Shown here one piece after another: positions 8,103-18,325 of a stretch of DNA of 64,000 bases (its first letter is position 1; the number at the start of each line of letters is the position of its first letter). Source of the DNA: Limnobacter sp. CACIAM 66H1 (lineage in GTDB: Bacteria; Pseudomonadota; Gammaproteobacteria; Burkholderiales; Burkholderiaceae_B); contig NZ_LUJK01000012.1 of NCBI RefSeq assembly GCF_001601825.1, forward strand, positions 1 through 64,000, read 5' to 3'. The notes beneath the pieces are model-generated. The model saw nothing but the letters and a program-made list of their open reading frames with translations. It did not search any database and was not told where the DNA came from. The position numbers were made by a program, and so were the translations under genes.

Positions 8103-9830
8103 ATGGCAGAAGTTCTCAGCAGCCCCGAAGTGATCGGCCCGGTTGGCAACAACCCGATTACCAATATGCAGCAACGTTTCGCAAAACTGCCCCAAAAAAA
8201 CAAAATGGGCATATTGATTGGTGTGCCATTGCTGATCGCGGTGATTGCCTCTCTGCTGATGTGGGCCAACCAGACCACCTACCGTGTTCTGTTCAGCGGT
8301 CTGAATGATCAAGATGGTGGTGCGATTGTTGAAGCACTGACCCAGATGAAAGTGCCCTATGAATTCAATACCGCCGGTACTGCCATTCTGGTGCCCTCTG
8401 AAAAGGTGTACGACACACGCCTGGCCCTTGCCAGCCAAGGCCTGCCCAAGGGCAGCGTCAGCGGTTTTGAGGCCATGGACAATCAGAAACTGGGTATTAC
8501 CCAGTTTCAGGAACAAGTGAATTACCAGCGTGCACTGGAAGGTGAACTGGTTCGCTCCATTCAATCCATCTCGGCCGTGCAAAGTGCACGTGTGCATTTG
8601 GCCATTCCAAAGCCATCCATTTTCATCCGCGAAAAACAAACGCCCAGCGCATCGATTGTGCTGAACCTGTTTGGCAGCCGCACACTCTCGGAGCCCCAAA
8701 TCAACGGCATTGTGCATTTGGTCGCCTCAAGCCTGCCGGGCATGAACCCGGAAGACGTCAGCATTGTGGACCAGTCTGGTCGGTTGCTCACCGGCAAAAC
8801 ACAAATGGAAAGTGGTTTGAACCCCACGCAGCTGGCCTACACCAACCAGATTGAACAAAGCCTGACCAGCCGAATTGTCGATATTCTCAGCCCCGTGTTC
8901 GGCAGCGAAAACGTCCGTGCCACCGTGACTGCAAACATGGATTACTCGACTTCCGAGCGCACTGATGAAATTTACAAACCCAATGGTGACGCAACACAAG
9001 CCACGATTCGTAGCCAGCAGATCAGCGAATCCAATGACGGCAGCAGTAATGCCAACCCACAAGGAATACCCGGTGTCATGGCCAACACGCCTCCCGGAGA
9101 AGCAGCAGCCAACATCGGTCAGAACCCACAACAGGCACTGGCCAATGGCGTGAACGGCGGTAACAACACTGCCACACAAACCAACAGCAGCAGCCGGAAA
9201 GATTCCACGGTGAACTACGAAGTGGACAAATCGGTTCAATACACGAAATCGCAGGTTGGAAAAATTCAACGCCTGTCGGCCGCAGTGGTGGTGAACTACA
9301 AAACAATCACCGACCCCAAAGGCGAAACGCGCCAGGTGCCGCTGACCCCTGAGGAAATCACCCAACTGGACAGCTTGGTCAAACAGGCCATTGGTTTTGA
9401 CGAACAACGCGGCGATGCAGTCAATGTGGTCAACCAGGCTTTCACCAAAGTTGAAGAGCAATCCATCCCCATGTGGGCACAGCAGGAAACCATGGACCTG
9501 GCGAAATCACTGGGCATGCCAATCGGCATTGCGCTGATCGCAGCCATTCTGGTGTTCGGTGTACTGCGCCCCATGATGAAGCCGGCCGAAGTTGATTTGT
9601 TTGATGAAGGGCCAGAATTGCTGCCCGGACAACGCATGCCACTCCTGGCCAACCAGGTGGGTGGTGACAACGACGCAGAATTGCTTGAGCAACTGCAACG
9701 CGAAGGCACCCTGCCCGGCATGAATCGCCAGGAAAAAATGGAGAAGCTGCGCCAATTGGCCAAAGAACATCCACAGATTGTTGCCAGCATCGTGAAGAAC
9801 TGGGTCAACGGCGAAACACAGAACGGCTAA
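8103..9830 (+). CDS. fliF: Flagellar MS-ring protein FliF
   Basis: FliF forms the MS ring in the inner membrane, the base on which rotor and export gate assemble. The 575 residues show an N-terminal membrane segment (about 37-56, GILIGVPLLIAVIASLLMW), the YscJ/FliF periplasmic ring domains (about 65-280, including FQEQVNYQRALEGELVRSI), a Ser/Asn/Gln-rich loop (about 300-360), a second membrane segment (about 473-489) and the C-terminal FliG-binding tail. First gene of fliFGHIJK. Confidence 0.98.
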   Translation: MAEVLSSPEVIGPVGNNPITNMQQRFAKLPQKNKMGILIGVPLLIAVIASLLMWANQTTYRVLFSGLNDQDGGAIVEALTQMKVPYEFNTAGTAILVPSEKVYDTRLALASQGLPKGSVSGFEAMDNQKLGITQFQEQVNYQRALEGELVRSIQSISAVQSARVHLAIPKPSIFIREKQTPSASIVLNLFGSRTLSEPQINGIVHLVASSLPGMNPEDVSIVDQSGRLLTGKTQMESGLNPTQLAYTNQIEQSLTSRIVDILSPVFGSENVRATVTANMDYSTSERTDEIYKPNGDATQATIRSQQISESNDGSSNANPQGIPGVMANTPPGEAAANIGQNPQQALANGVNGGNNTATQTNSSSRKDSTVNYEVDKSVQYTKSQVGKIQRLSAAVVVNYKTITDPKGETRQVPLTPEEITQLDSLVKQAIGFDEQRGDAVNVVNQAFTKVEEQSIPMWAQQETMDLAKSLGMPIGIALIAAILVFGVLRPMMKPAEVDLFDEGPELLPGQRMPLLANQVGGDNDAELLEQLQREGTLPGMNRQEKMEKLRQLAKEHPQIVASIVKNWVNGETQNG

Positions 9831-9866
9831 GGCCCGCCTGACGAAGCACTACAAGGAATCAATACC

Positions 9867-10868
9867 ATGGCAGAAAGCGAACTTGGCATTCAAAAAGGCG
9901 CAATCCTGATGCTTAGCTTGGGCGAGGAAGAGGCTGCAGAAGTATTCAAATATCTGGGCCCCAAAGAGGTACAGCGCCTGGGGCAGCAGATGTCGAAAAC
10001 AAAAGATGTACCGATTGAGCGCATCGAGGAAATCGCCGGAGAGGTTGTCAATCTGGCACAGAGTCAGAGTGCGCTTGGCCTGGACTCCGATGCCTACATT
10101 CGCAGCGTGTTGACCAAGGCACTGGGCGAGGACAAGGCCGGTTTCTTGCTGGATCGCATTTTGCAAGGCAGCGACACTTCTGGCATTGAAGGCTTGAAGT
10201 GGATGGACCCGGCGACTGTGGCTGAGCTGATTAAAAACGAACACCCACAGATCATTGCCACCATTCTGGTTCACCTGGAACGCGACTTTGCTGCGGCTAT
10301 CCTGAACCTGTTTGTAGATCGTCTGCGCAGTGATGTAGTACTGCGAATAGCCACGATTGATGGCATTCAACCCAATGCCTTGCTGGAACTGAATGATGTG
10401 CTGTCCAAAGTGCTGGCCGGTGGCGACAAGCTGAAAAAGACAACCTTGGGTGGTGTGCGTGCTGCAGCAGAAATTCTGAACTTTGTGGGCACCACTTCCG
10501 AGAAGACAGTACTCGACACCATCCGCGAATACGACAACGAACTCAGCCAGCGCATTCAGGATGAAATGTTCACTTTTGACAACTTGCTCGACATCGACGA
10601 CCGCGGCATGCAAAGCATTCTGCGCGATGTACAAACCGACCTGTTGGTGATTGCACTGAAAGGTGCAGACGAAGCGATTCGGGAAAAAGTGTTCAAGAAC
10701 ATGTCCAGCCGAGCAGCAGAGGCCTTGCGCGACGATCTCGAAAGCCGTGGCCCGGTTCGCCTCTCTGAAGTGGAAGCGGCACAGAAAGATGTACTGAAAG
10801 TGGCCAGAAAACTGGCTGATGCCGGCGAAGTAGTATTGGGTGGAGGCGGAGAAGATGCGTTCATCTAA
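9867..10868 (+). CDS. fliG: Flagellar motor switch protein FliG
   Basis: FliG is the rotor protein that contacts the stator and reverses rotation with FliM/FliN. The 333 residues contain the N-terminal FliF-binding domain, the middle EHPQ motif (about residues 125-128), and the C-terminal charged torque helix region (LLDIDDRGMQSILRDVQTD, ALKGADEAIREKVFKNMS). AAGGA precedes the ATG. It overlaps fliH by 14 bases. Confidence 0.98.
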   Translation: MAESELGIQKGAILMLSLGEEEAAEVFKYLGPKEVQRLGQQMSKTKDVPIERIEEIAGEVVNLAQSQSALGLDSDAYIRSVLTKALGEDKAGFLLDRILQGSDTSGIEGLKWMDPATVAELIKNEHPQIIATILVHLERDFAAAILNLFVDRLRSDVVLRIATIDGIQPNALLELNDVLSKVLAGGDKLKKTTLGGVRAAAEILNFVGTTSEKTVLDTIREYDNELSQRIQDEMFTFDNLLDIDDRGMQSILRDVQTDLLVIALKGADEAIREKVFKNMSSRAAEALRDDLESRGPVRLSEVEAAQKDVLKVARKLADAGEVVLGGGGEDAFI

Positions 10869-11598
10869 CCGCATTATTCGCGGACTCGACGCGGCAGAGC
10901 TACCCAGCTGGTCAGTTGAATTGATTGGTTCACGTTATGAAAACCCCGTGGACCGGATGATGGCAGAAATCAATCGTCATCAGACCGAAGCCTCAGTCCT
11001 CGCCCCAGCACCGGCCCCCACTGCGGAGGAACTCCGCCTGAAGGAATGGGAACAGGCATTGGCCCGACGCGAAAAACAACTGGAAGAACTTGAAAAAGAC
11101 ACACTGAAACAGGCCGAGGAACGTGGTCAGCAATTGGGCTATGAAGCGGGCTGGAATGCAGCACACAATGAACGCGTGGTGTTGGTGCAGGCCGCCAGCA
11201 CCATGGAAGCGGAGTTCGAACGCTTCAAAAGCGAATTGTCTGAAAAACTGCTTGATCTGGCGGTGCTGGTCAGCAAGAAAGTGATTGGCGACACACTCGC
11301 CCTGCACCCTGAATACGCAGCCGAATTGTTGAACCAGGTGCTGGAAAGCATGCAGTTGCACAGCAAAGCAGTCACGCTGCGTGCTCACCCCAACACCATT
11401 CGCGTGCTTGAAGCCCAATTCGGCGACCAGCAAATGCTGGGCAATCTGCGCATGATCGAAGACCCCAAGCAACTGCAAGGTGGTTTTTTACTTCAACACC
11501 CGGAAGGCGAAGTGGATGCAACGCTTCAAACCCGCTGGCTACGGGCCATTGAGGCTTTGGGCCGACACAACCCATTGAATCCAGAGGACACTGAGTAA
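10855..11598 (+). CDS. fliH: Flagellar export ATPase regulator FliH
   Basis: FliH is the peripheral stalk-like regulator of the FliI ATPase. The ATG at 10855 is chosen over a GTG at 10840 because GGAGG (10842-10846) sits 8 bases before it, which gives 247 residues. A Glu/Lys/Gln-rich coiled coil (about 55-95) precedes the conserved C-terminal FliH/YscL domain (about 115-240, LDLAVLVSKKVIGDTLALHPEYA). The gene starts inside the end of fliG and its stop TAA abuts the fliI ATG, so the three are translationally coupled. Confidence 0.94.
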   Translation: MRSSNRIIRGLDAAELPSWSVELIGSRYENPVDRMMAEINRHQTEASVLAPAPAPTAEELRLKEWEQALARREKQLEELEKDTLKQAEERGQQLGYEAGWNAAHNERVVLVQAASTMEAEFERFKSELSEKLLDLAVLVSKKVIGDTLALHPEYAAELLNQVLESMQLHSKAVTLRAHPNTIRVLEAQFGDQQMLGNLRMIEDPKQLQGGFLLQHPEGEVDATLQTRWLRAIEALGRHNPLNPEDTE

Positions 11599-13005
11599 AT
11601 GGCCGACCTGTTGGAATGGATCGACGAATGCAAATTTCTGGTTGAACACAGCCAGCCCCAAATTGCCACTGGCAAACTGACCCGCGTGGCCGGTTTGGTC
11701 ATGGAAGCTGTGGGCCTGAAGCTGCCCGTGGGCAGTGTCTGCACTGTGGTACAAAAAGGTGCCCCGCCGCTGGAAGCTGAAGTGGTGGGCTTTAATGGCG
11801 ACAAGCTGTTTTTGATGCCTGCCACTGATGTGCACGGCATGACACCCGGTGCCAAGGTTATTGCACAGGAGCCCCCTCCCATCGCACCCAAGTTGGGTGT
11901 AAAAGCGCACCCCTGGCGCAGGCCTGAAGACAAAACCAAACACCTGCCTGTGGGCGACAGCCTGTTGGGTCGTGTGGTGGACAGCAATGGCCGCCCACTG
12001 GATACCCTGGGTGAACTGAAATTCGAAAAACGCAGCCCACTGGCTGCCCGCCCAATCAATCCACTGGAGAGGGAACCCATCTCCGAACCACTGGATGTGG
12101 GCGTCCGAGCCATCAATGCCCTGCTCACGGTTGGCCGAGGTCAGCGTATTGGCCTGATGGCAGGCTCGGGTGTGGGCAAATCAGTGTTGTTGGGCATGAT
12201 GGCCCGTTACACCAAAGCCGACCGTGTTGTGGTGGGCCTCATTGGTGAACGTGGTCGAGAAGTCAAAGAATTCATTGAACAGATTCTAGGCGAGGAAGGT
12301 TTAAAGCGCAGCGTGGTGATTGCTGCACCTGCGGACGTCAGCCCCCTGCTTCGAATGCAAGGCGCAGCCTACACCCAGGTGGTGGCCGAGCATTTCCGGG
12401 ATCAGGGCCACAACGTGCTGATGATCATGGATTCACTGACACGCTACGCCATGGCCCAACGTGAAATCGCCTTGGCCATCGGCGAACCCCCTGCCACCAA
12501 AGGCTACCCGCCCAGCGTGTTCGCCAAACTGCCCACATTGGTAGAAAGGGCAGGCAATGGCAGAAAAGGCGGAGGCTCGATTACTGCGTTTTACACTGTG
12601 TTGACCGAAGGTGACGATCAACAAGACCCCATTGCCGACTCAGCCCGCGCCATTCTGGATGGCCACATTGTGCTGTCGCGCCAACTGGCAGAAAGCGGCC
12701 ACTACCCTGCCATTGACATTGAGCAGTCCATTTCACGGGCCATGCACAATATTGTGCCCGCAGGCCATTTGAATGCGGCCCGTGGCTTGAAAGCCGCTTT
12801 CTCCCGGGTTCAGCGAAACCGTGACCTGATCACCGTGGGCGCTTACTCGCCGGGGGCAGACCCACAATTGGACCATTCTTTGGCCCTTTATCCAAAGATT
12901 GAAAACCTCCTGCAACAGTCAATGTTAGAGAGTGCAAGTTTCGATGAAGCGCTCGCAGGCCTTCAATCGTTATTTCCGAACGAATTTAAAAACGACAAAC
13001 ACTAA
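11599..13005 (+). CDS. fliI: Flagellum-specific export ATPase FliI
   Basis: FliI is the hexameric ATPase that helps unfold and deliver export substrates. The 468 residues have Walker A AGSGVGKS (188-195), Walker B VLMIMDS (273-279) and the family block [20 protein letters not shown] around 297-316. The start codon directly follows the fliH stop. Length and motifs are normal. Confidence 0.98.
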   Translation: MADLLEWIDECKFLVEHSQPQIATGKLTRVAGLVMEAVGLKLPVGSVCTVVQKGAPPLEAEVVGFNGDKLFLMPATDVHGMTPGAKVIAQEPPPIAPKLGVKAHPWRRPEDKTKHLPVGDSLLGRVVDSNGRPLDTLGELKFEKRSPLAARPINPLEREPISEPLDVGVRAINALLTVGRGQRIGLMAGSGVGKSVLLGMMARYTKADRVVVGLIGERGREVKEFIEQILGEEGLKRSVVIAAPADVSPLLRMQGAAYTQVVAEHFRDQGHNVLMIMDSLTRYAMAQREIALAIGEPPATKGYPPSVFAKLPTLVERAGNGRKGGGSITAFYTVLTEGDDQQDPIADSARAILDGHIVLSRQLAESGHYPAIDIEQSISRAMHNIVPAGHLNAARGLKAAFSRVQRNRDLITVGAYSPGADPQLDHSLALYPKIENLLQQSMLESASFDEALAGLQSLFPNEFKNDKH

Positions 13006-13014
13006 ACCGCTTGG

Positions 13015-13470
13015 ATGCCCATGAGTAATGTGCTGCAAATCCTGATTGAACAGGCCAGCGAGAAGGCCGACAACCTGGCCAGAAACATGGCCAGCACCCA
13101 GCAAAAACTGGTTCAAGGCCAGGACAAGCTCAATATGCTGCAGACCTACCGCGATGAATGCGAGGGCGGTATGCACAACAAAGCCAGCACCGGCATGACC
13201 GGACAGCAGCTGCGCAACCAGTTGGCCTTTGTCGGCAAAATTGCACAAGCCATTGAGCAACAAAGCCGCGAAATCGAATTTCTGAACACCACACTGGCCC
13301 ATCAGCGTACGCAATGGCAAGACGCACTGGCCGAACAGCGCAAATTTGAAGCCTTGGTGGAACGTGAAAAAATCAAACAGGCGAAGCTTGAAAACAAGCG
13401 CGACCAAAAAATGAACGATGAATTTGCCGCACGCATTTACCGGGTTCACACAGCCGGGGAGCCCTCATGA
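13015..13470 (+). CDS. fliJ: Flagellar export protein FliJ
   Basis: FliJ is the coiled-coil central stalk protein that couples FliI to the export gate FlhA. The 151 residues are almost entirely helical with long heptad stretches (QKLVQGQDKLNMLQTYRDEC; QQSREIEFLNTTLAHQR). Translation may start at 13015 or at the ATG at 13021; neither has a strong ribosome site. It overlaps fliK by 4 bases (ATGA). Confidence 0.93.
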   Translation: MPMSNVLQILIEQASEKADNLARNMASTQQKLVQGQDKLNMLQTYRDECEGGMHNKASTGMTGQQLRNQLAFVGKIAQAIEQQSREIEFLNTTLAHQRTQWQDALAEQRKFEALVEREKIKQAKLENKRDQKMNDEFAARIYRVHTAGEPS

Positions 13471-14954
13471 ACACGAGTACCCAAGCCATGAACCATGTCA
13501 ACAAAGTGCAAACCCCTTCGGTGGGCAACAAGCTCAAGCAAGGCCAGCAAGAACCTGACCTGAATTTCACCGAACTGTTCAGTTCAGCATTGGGTCAATC
13601 CGCGCCCAAAGCGCAACTCAACAGCATTGAAACCCAATTGCGGGAAAGTTTGTATCAACAAAACAAGCCCAAAAAGAACAATGAAAGCACGGCCAACGCT
13701 GAGGCTGCACAGGCAGCGCAAGCGGCTGTGTGGGCGCAGCGCAACTGGATGCAAACCACACCCGTGCAGCAGGCTACAACAGTGGCCACAGCGGCAGCGG
13801 CTAAAAACACCGAAGTTGCAAAGCAGGCTGTTACGCCGGAAAACAGGGTCGAAAGCAATACCCCTGACAACACGGCTCCCACTGATTCAACCAATGCATC
13901 AACAAGCAGCGAGAACAGCCGGGCAAGTTCTCGTGGGGCGCAGCAAACACCGGAACAAAACGCAGACAACAATACAGAACAAGCAGCGAAAGTTGGATTG
14001 CCTGGCACCATTGCAAACGCGGCAAACAGCGAAGTCGCGCTTGATACAACAACCCCGACAGCCGAACTGGCATTGAACCGTGCCACCGATGGCGAGCCCG
14101 TGGCGCAGTTGATCAATCCAACAAAACCAGAACAAGCCACCGGCAATGAACTGGCTGGTGCAGACAAAACACGCCCTGACCTTAAAACCACCACCCAGTT
14201 GAAAGCTGACGCCACCGTGGCCAACAGCGCGGTGCAAGTGCGGGCTGAAGCTGGCCCGGGTAATTTAGGCAACACGGTTCAGGCACAGTTAAACCAGCAA
14301 CTGAACCCACAAATTGCGCCACAAATCACCCAACAGGCACAGGCCATGGGTGAAGGCTTTGGCGAGGAAGGTTTGAAAGTAGGCCAAAAAATTCTGGCCA
14401 CAGGCAACCTGCAATCCGCGGGCACGACCACAGGGATTGCCGCAGGCACCAACGGTCTGACAGGCTCGGCAGGTACAGCGCAACAAGCCCTGATCAAAAC
14501 ACCGGTCAATCAACCCGGGTTTGCCAAGGAACTGGGACAAACCGTGCAATGGGCCATCGGCAAGAATTTGTCCACCGTTGACATTCGCGTGAATCCCGAA
14601 AGTTTTGGTCCCATGAACATGCGTCTGGTGCAGAAAGGCCAACAGGTTCAACTCGTGATTCGCACCCAGGATGAAGCTTCAGCCAACCTGTTGACCCAGG
14701 CCTTGGGTGGCTTGAAAGAAGTGTTGGCCCAGAATGGCCTGCAACTGAACCAGGTGCAGATTCAACACGGCAACCCATCCAACCAGCAAGGTCAGCCCAA
14801 CAACAGTCAAACCCAGTTTGATCAGAACCGGAACCAGGGCCAAGGCCATGGACAACATGCAGCTGGTGGCGACAATTCCCAGCCAGAAACTGGTGGACCT
14901 GCCACCACCGCCGTGTCCAGAAGGCCTGAGGGCAAGCTCGACCTGTTTGCCTGA
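13467..14954 (+). CDS. fliK: Flagellar hook-length control protein FliK
   Basis: FliK is the exported molecular ruler that ends hook growth. The 495 residues comprise a long Ala/Thr/Gln/Asn-rich disordered region (about 60-350) and the C-terminal Flg_hook domain (about 360-435: VDIRVNPESFGPMNMRLV, then ANLLTQALGGLKEVLAQNGL), followed by a Gln/Asn/Gly-rich tail. Position after fliJ is canonical. A second FliK-like gene exists at 3624. Confidence 0.95.
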   Translation: MNTSTQAMNHVNKVQTPSVGNKLKQGQQEPDLNFTELFSSALGQSAPKAQLNSIETQLRESLYQQNKPKKNNESTANAEAAQAAQAAVWAQRNWMQTTPVQQATTVATAAAAKNTEVAKQAVTPENRVESNTPDNTAPTDSTNASTSSENSRASSRGAQQTPEQNADNNTEQAAKVGLPGTIANAANSEVALDTTTPTAELALNRATDGEPVAQLINPTKPEQATGNELAGADKTRPDLKTTTQLKADATVANSAVQVRAEAGPGNLGNTVQAQLNQQLNPQIAPQITQQAQAMGEGFGEEGLKVGQKILATGNLQSAGTTTGIAAGTNGLTGSAGTAQQALIKTPVNQPGFAKELGQTVQWAIGKNLSTVDIRVNPESFGPMNMRLVQKGQQVQLVIRTQDEASANLLTQALGGLKEVLAQNGLQLNQVQIQHGNPSNQQGQPNNSQTQFDQNRNQGQGHGQHAAGGDNSQPETGGPATTAVSRRPEGKLDLFA

Positions 14955-15082
14955 TCCACACAGGCCTGACGAATGAATTGGGTCCAAACAACACGGCTTT
15001 TCAGGGGTTTGCTCGGAAACCTTTCAGACACAATAGAGTTTGAAAGTGACACACAACAGCAATTGAACTTACGGAGTCAAGC

Positions 15083-15601
15083 ATGGCCAGAGTCGCCCCG
15101 GCACCCGCTGCAGTAGCCCCAGAAGCAGCAGCGCCCGAAAAAGGATCCAAGAAAAAACTGATCCTGATTCTTGCAATCGTATTGACCGTTCTTGCCGCTG
15201 GCGGCGCAGCAGCCTTTTTTCTGCTGGGTGGCCAAGGTGGTGAAGGCGCCGCAGAAGAAAAGGTCGAAACACCATTGGGCCCACCCACATTCGTGGTCAT
15301 GGACCAGTTTGTAGTCAACCTGGCCGAGCCAGATACCACCCGTTACCTGCAAATTGGCATCACCTATGAAGTGAGCGGTCCCGCACAAGCCGAAGAAATC
15401 AAGAACTACACACCCGTGATTCGCAGCCGCATTTTATTGGTGTTGTCTGGCAAAAACGTGGGCAACCTGACATCGATCGAAGGTAAGCAACAGCTGATGG
15501 ATGAGTTGGTAGACCTGGCTCGCGTCACCATCAAAGGCGACCCGAAAGACCCCACGCGCGGAATTCGCGATGTGCATTTTTCCAGCTTTGTGATTCAGTA
15601 A
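15083..15601 (+). CDS. fliL: Flagellar basal body-associated protein FliL
   Basis: FliL is an inner-membrane protein that surrounds or supports the stator. The 172 residues have a cytoplasmic Ala/Pro-rich N-terminus, one membrane segment (about 25-48, LILILAIVLTVLAAGG) and a periplasmic FliL domain (FVVMDQFVVNLAEPDTTRYLQIGI). GGAG lies 8 bases before the ATG. The 128-base gap after fliK contains no clear promoter. Confidence 0.95.
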   Translation: MARVAPAPAAVAPEAAAPEKGSKKKLILILAIVLTVLAAGGAAAFFLLGGQGGEGAAEEKVETPLGPPTFVVMDQFVVNLAEPDTTRYLQIGITYEVSGPAQAEEIKNYTPVIRSRILLVLSGKNVGNLTSIEGKQQLMDELVDLARVTIKGDPKDPTRGIRDVHFSSFVIQ

Positions 15602-15617
15602 CAGGACGCGCAGCAAC

Positions 15618-16664
15618 ATGCCCGGAGAATTTCTTTCACAAGATGAAGTTGATGCCCTGCTCAGGGGCGTGAACGGCGAAGAAGAAACGAAAGATGCGTC
15701 TGAAACCGCAGAAGGCGTTCGCCCTTACAACCTGGCCACCCAGGAACGCATTGTTCGTGGCCGCATGCCCACGCTTGAAATCATCAACGAGCGCTTTGCA
15801 CGGTTAATTCGAATTGGTTTGTTCAACTTCATGCGCAGAAGCCCGGAAATTTCCGTGGGGCCCGTGAAAGTATTGAAGTACAACGAATTCATTCGCAATC
15901 TGGTAGTACCGACCAACCTGAACATCATGGCGATGAAGCCGCTGCGCGGCAATGCCCTGTTCATTTTTGATCCCAGTCTTGTATTTGCTGTGATTGACAA
16001 CCTGTTTGGCGGAGACGGTCGCTTCCACACCCGAGTTGAAGGGCGTGACTTCACCCAAACCGAACAGAGAATTATTGCCCGCATGCTGGAAGTGATTCGG
16101 GAAGAATTTGTGAAAGCCTGGGCACCCGTGTTTCCCCTGAAACCGGAATACCTGCGATCTGAAATGCACACGCAGTTTGCCAACATTGCAACGCCTTCCG
16201 AGATTGTAGTGACCACCTCCTTCTCGATTGAGTTGGGTGCCGGTGGCGGTTCACTTCATATTTGTATCCCCTACTCCACCATGGAACCCATTCGCGATTT
16301 GCTGTATTCCAGCATGCAGGGAGACCAGGCCGAACCTGACAAACGTTGGGTAACCATGCTTAAAAAGCAGGTGCAAATGGCCGAAGTGGACTTGGTGGCC
16401 AGCCTGGCCAGCACCCAGCTGACCGTGGCCGACATCATGGAATTGAGAATCGGTGATGTGATCCCGATTGAAATTGACAAAGTGATTGAAGCACGAGTGG
16501 ACAATGTGCCCGTGTTCAATTGCAGCTACGGCACCAGTGGTGGCCAGTATGCACTGAAAGTTGAAGAAGTTCTGGCTGTGAGCAACGACTCGCATGCCGA
16601 TGCGCTGAACCTGGAAGCCTTGCTGAGCAAGGAAGCCAAGCAGGCTGAAAAAACACACGAATAG
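15618..16664 (+). CDS. fliM: Flagellar motor switch protein FliM
   Basis: FliM is the C-ring protein that receives CheY-P. The 348 residues start with the CheY-binding peptide (LSQDEVDALLRGV, 6-18), continue with the CheC-like middle domain (about 45-235) and end in a SpoA domain (about 255-330). The N-terminal peptide shows that the motor responds to a CheY of the kind encoded at 34068. Confidence 0.98.
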   Translation: MPGEFLSQDEVDALLRGVNGEEETKDASETAEGVRPYNLATQERIVRGRMPTLEIINERFARLIRIGLFNFMRRSPEISVGPVKVLKYNEFIRNLVVPTNLNIMAMKPLRGNALFIFDPSLVFAVIDNLFGGDGRFHTRVEGRDFTQTEQRIIARMLEVIREEFVKAWAPVFPLKPEYLRSEMHTQFANIATPSEIVVTTSFSIELGAGGGSLHICIPYSTMEPIRDLLYSSMQGDQAEPDKRWVTMLKKQVQMAEVDLVASLASTQLTVADIMELRIGDVIPIEIDKVIEARVDNVPVFNCSYGTSGGQYALKVEEVLAVSNDSHADALNLEALLSKEAKQAEKTHE

Positions 16665-16686
16665 CGATCAAGATAAGGAACACACC

Positions 16687-17136
16687 ATGTCTGAACAGCA
16701 AGTAGATACCGTAACCGATGCAGCCGATGACTGGGCAGCAGCCCTGGCCGAACAGGCCAGTACCACAGCCACAAGCACCAACGACACCGACAACCTGTTT
16801 GCCCAGGCCAGCGATGCAAAACCAGCCTCTGGTTTGTTTCAGCCTTTTGCAGGAAGTGTGGCTTCAGGCACGCAGAACGACATCGACATGATTCTCGACA
16901 TTCCGGTTCAGTTGACTGTTGAGCTGGGTCGGACGAAGATACCGATTAAGCACATTTTGCAACTGGCCCAAGGCTCCGTCATTGAATTGGACGGGCTCGC
17001 AGGCGAGCCGATGGATGTGCTGGTAAACGGCTACCTCATTGCGCAAGGCGAAGTGGTGGTAGTCAACGACAAATTTGGTATCCGATTGACCGACATCATC
17101 ACGCCATCCGAGCGTTTGAGAAAACTCAACCGTTGA
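16687..17136 (+). CDS. fliN: Flagellar motor switch protein FliN
   Basis: FliN forms the lower C-ring and docks the FliH-FliI complex. The 149 residues have a variable Ala/Thr/Asp-rich N-terminus (1-60) and the SpoA domain (about 65-147: IPVQLTVELGRTKIPIKHIL, GSVIELDGLAGEPMDVLVNG). The N-terminal extension makes it slightly longer than enterobacterial FliN. AAGGA precedes the ATG. Confidence 0.97.
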   Translation: MSEQQVDTVTDAADDWAAALAEQASTTATSTNDTDNLFAQASDAKPASGLFQPFAGSVASGTQNDIDMILDIPVQLTVELGRTKIPIKHILQLAQGSVIELDGLAGEPMDVLVNGYLIAQGEVVVVNDKFGIRLTDIITPSERLRKLNR

Positions 17137-17199
17137 TACCCTTTTGCAATACAAAGGCATGCAACTACAACAAAAAAATAAAAATTTGGTGGGACATTC

Positions 17200-17538
17200 A
17201 TGACAGGCCATCTGGTGCAAACCACACTGGGCCTGCTGTTTGTGGTCGGCCTGCTGCTGGCGCTGGTGTGGTTACTCAAACGCATGGGCATTGGTCACCA
17301 ACAACGCCGTGGTGGCTTTTACAAAGTGCTGGCCACCTCGGCCTTGGGGCCACGCGAAAAAATAGTACTGATTGAAATCGGTGATACCTGGCTGGTGCTT
17401 GGCATGACGAGCAGCAGCATCAACACCCTGCACAGCATGCCAGCAGGCAGCATTGTGCTGGACGAACTACAAAATCCCGCTGTGAGTTTTGCAAAAATGC
17501 TCGAGCGTGTAAAAGCAGGCAAGGTGAAATCCTCATGA
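17200..17538 (+). CDS. fliO: Flagellar biosynthetic protein FliO
   Basis: FliO is a membrane assembly factor for the FliP export gate. The 112 residues carry one N-terminal membrane segment (about 6-26, TTLGLLFVVGLLLALVWLL) and the short FliO cytoplasmic domain (VLATSALGPREKIVLIEIG). It overlaps fliP by 4 bases. The 63-base gap after fliN is AT-rich without a clear signal. Confidence 0.93.
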   Translation: MTGHLVQTTLGLLFVVGLLLALVWLLKRMGIGHQQRRGGFYKVLATSALGPREKIVLIEIGDTWLVLGMTSSSINTLHSMPAGSIVLDELQNPAVSFAKMLERVKAGKVKSS

Positions 17539-18305
17539 ACACCCTACGCACCCCAGCAGGCAAACTCATGACCCTGGGCCTGCTGCTCTTGCTGCTTCTG
17601 TGGGCCTGGCCTGACGCGCAAGCCCAGCAAGTATTACCCGGTGTTACGGCCACGCCCGGCGCCAACGGCACCACCAACTACAGCGTGCCCATTCAAACAC
17701 TGCTGTTTTTTACTTTCCTCAGTTTTTTGCCCGCTTTGCTGTTGATGATGACGGGCTTTACCCGCATCGTGATCGTGATGTCGTTGTTGCGCATGGCCTT
17801 GGGCACGCAAAACTCACCGCCCAACCAGGTCATCATCGGCTTGAGCATGTTTCTCACCTTTTTCATCATGGCCCCGGTGTTTGATCGCGTGTATGAAAAC
17901 GCTTACCTGCCGTTCTCCAACAATGAAATCGAATTCCAGGAAATGACTGAAAGGGCAAGCGTACCCATGAAAGATTTCATGCTAAAGCAGACCCGAGAAC
18001 CTGATCTGGCACTATTCATGCGCCTGGGCAAAGTGGAAAATGTCGAGAATCCGGAAGACGTGCCCTTGCGGGTATTGATCCCTGCATTTGTCACCAGTGA
18101 ACTGAAAACCGCGTTTCAGATCGGCTTCATGATATTTCTGCCGTTTCTGGTGATTGACCTGATCGTGGCCAGCGTACTCATGTCCATGGGTATGATGATG
18201 CTGTCGCCCATGCTGATCTCCCTGCCGTTCAAGATCATGCTGTTTGTGCTGGTCGATGGATGGACCTTGCTGGTTGGCTCTCTGGTGGCCAGCTTTGAGA
18301 CCTAA
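17535..18305 (+). CDS. fliP: Flagellar export gate protein FliP
   Basis: FliP is the main component of the FliP5Q4R1 export gate. The 256 residues have an N-terminal signal peptide (LGLLLLLLLWAWPDAQAQ), followed by four membrane segments and the FliP signatures (FTRIVIVMSLLRMALGTQ; PFLVIDLIVASVLMSMGMMM). Length and motifs are standard. Confidence 0.98.
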   Translation: MNTLRTPAGKLMTLGLLLLLLLWAWPDAQAQQVLPGVTATPGANGTTNYSVPIQTLLFFTFLSFLPALLLMMTGFTRIVIVMSLLRMALGTQNSPPNQVIIGLSMFLTFFIMAPVFDRVYENAYLPFSNNEIEFQEMTERASVPMKDFMLKQTREPDLALFMRLGKVENVENPEDVPLRVLIPAFVTSELKTAFQIGFMIFLPFLVIDLIVASVLMSMGMMMLSPMLISLPFKIMLFVLVDGWTLLVGSLVASFET

Positions 18306-18325
18306 ACTAGACTGAGCGTGCGCAC

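Noticed and set aside
9849-10874. 341-codon minus-strand frame covering fliG
   Set aside because: Complete antisense shadow of fliG with no family signal.
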